Of a DNA stretch of 8,022 bases, positions 7,704 to 8,022 are shown one piece after another. The translations under genes and the position numbers were made by a program. Numbering within the stretch: position 1 is the first letter of the stretch; each line of letters starts with the position of its first letter. Source of the stretch: Chloroflexota bacterium. Its GTDB lineage: Bacteria > Chloroflexota > Anaerolineae > UBA7937 > JACPPX01. The notes under the pieces were generated by a model, which searched no databases, was not told the origin of the DNA, and saw only the letters and a program-made list of their open reading frames with translations. The stretch is taken from positions 1 through 8,022 of the forward strand of contig JACPWV010000087.1 of assembly GCA_016196905.1 (NCBI GenBank). The letters are read 5' to 3'.

Positions 7704-8022
7704 TTAGATGGTGACCTTCGCCGCATGGGCGTCTCTTGCCGCGGCGACGATGTGCCGCGCGCTCAACCCGTACTTCTCCAAGAGCTCCTCGGGCTTTCCC
7801 GATTCGGCATAGGTGTCCTGAAGGGCCACCGTGCGCAGGGGCACCGGGTGCTCCTCGGCCAGCACCCGAGCCACCACGCTTCCCAGCCCGCCGTGAATCA
7901 AGTGTTCCTCAGCGGTGACCAGGGCCCCGGTCTCGCGGGCGGCCTTCACGATAGCCTCTCGATCGATGGGTTTGAGCGTGGCTATGTCCAGGACCCGCGC
8001 CTGGATGCCCTCTTGGGCCAGC
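7704..8022 (-). CDS. Transketolase, C-terminal subunit (partial, runs off the window)
   Basis: Only the last 105 residues are visible; the gene continues beyond base 8022 and the frame is open to the edge. Transketolase moves two-carbon units between sugar phosphates using thiamine diphosphate, in the pentose phosphate or Calvin-type cycles. Seen: ARVLDIATLKPID, then TGALVTAEEHLIHGGLGSVV, then LQDTYAESGKPEELLEKYGL. This is the C-terminal transketolase domain as found in the separate C-terminal subunit of split transketolases. DXS and pyruvate dehydrogenase E1 beta share this fold but have different end motifs, and the ESGKPEELLEKYGL segment points to transketolase. Whether the gene is split or full length cannot be decided here; the close match to subunit-type C-termini makes split more likely. 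A terminator follows, so it is a separate unit from the thiolase cluster. Confidence 0.88.
   Translation of the reverse strand, partial: LAQEGIQARVLDIATLKPIDREAIVKAARETGALVTAEEHLIHGGLGSVVARVLAEEHPVPLRTVALQDTYAESGKPEELLEKYGLSARHIVAAARDAHAAKVTI

Noticed and set aside
7704..7949. GTG at 7949 as a start for a small 81-residue protein
   Set aside because: The transketolase reading frame continues upstream without a stop to the window edge and encodes conserved family sequence there, so the GTG is an internal Val codon.

Overview
The window is a GC-rich bacterial chromosome segment. Every credible gene lies on the minus strand, so reading runs from base 8022 down to base 1. It carries a set of acyl-CoA metabolism genes: a thiolase, an acyl-CoA dehydrogenase, a propionyl-CoA carboxylase beta chain, a biotin carboxylase and a biotin carrier protein. 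Alongside them are an alpha/beta hydrolase, an RNase HI-family protein and the tail of a split transketolase. The split carboxylase alpha chain, the transketolase cut into subunits, the base composition and a GTAGGGGC-type palindromic repeat fit a Chloroflexota-like bacterium. This taxonomic call is an inference, since there is no rRNA or other marker gene here.

Regions in transcription order: (1) 8022-7704, the C-terminal end of a transketolase C-terminal subunit, closed by a strong intrinsic terminator at about 7650-7685. (2) 7605-5131-3581, a three-gene cluster of acetyl-CoA acetyltransferase, acyl-CoA dehydrogenase and propionyl-CoA carboxylase beta chain. A candidate promoter for it is interleaved with the preceding terminator, and a second hairpin terminator ends it at 3515-3542. 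(3) 3485-2733, an alpha/beta hydrolase with its own extended -10 promoter overlapping that terminator. (4) 2732-2534, a 199-base gap holding a 62-base, block-symmetric palindromic element. (5) 2533-88, biotin carboxylase, biotin carrier protein and RNase HI-family protein, joined by two successive 4-base ATGA stop/start overlaps and ended by an 11-bp hairpin with a T6 tract at 24-61.

The metabolic genes fit together. The dehydrogenase and thiolase belong to oxidation of short or branched acyl-CoAs, which yields acetyl-CoA and propionyl-CoA. The carboxylase (beta chain, biotin carboxylase and carrier) turns propionyl-CoA into methylmalonyl-CoA. The beta chain carries the Asp (D409) associated with propionyl-CoA rather than acetyl-CoA preference. 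Enoyl-CoA hydratase, hydroxyacyl-CoA dehydrogenase, methylmalonyl-CoA epimerase and mutase are not in the window.

I see no CRISPR array, phage, insertion sequence, tRNA or rRNA, and no clearly new system. The most interesting points are the RNase H-like gene translationally tied to the biotin carrier, its apparent loss of the fourth catalytic carboxylate, the palindromic element with its two alternative folds, and two promoter/terminator overlaps built on similar hairpins.
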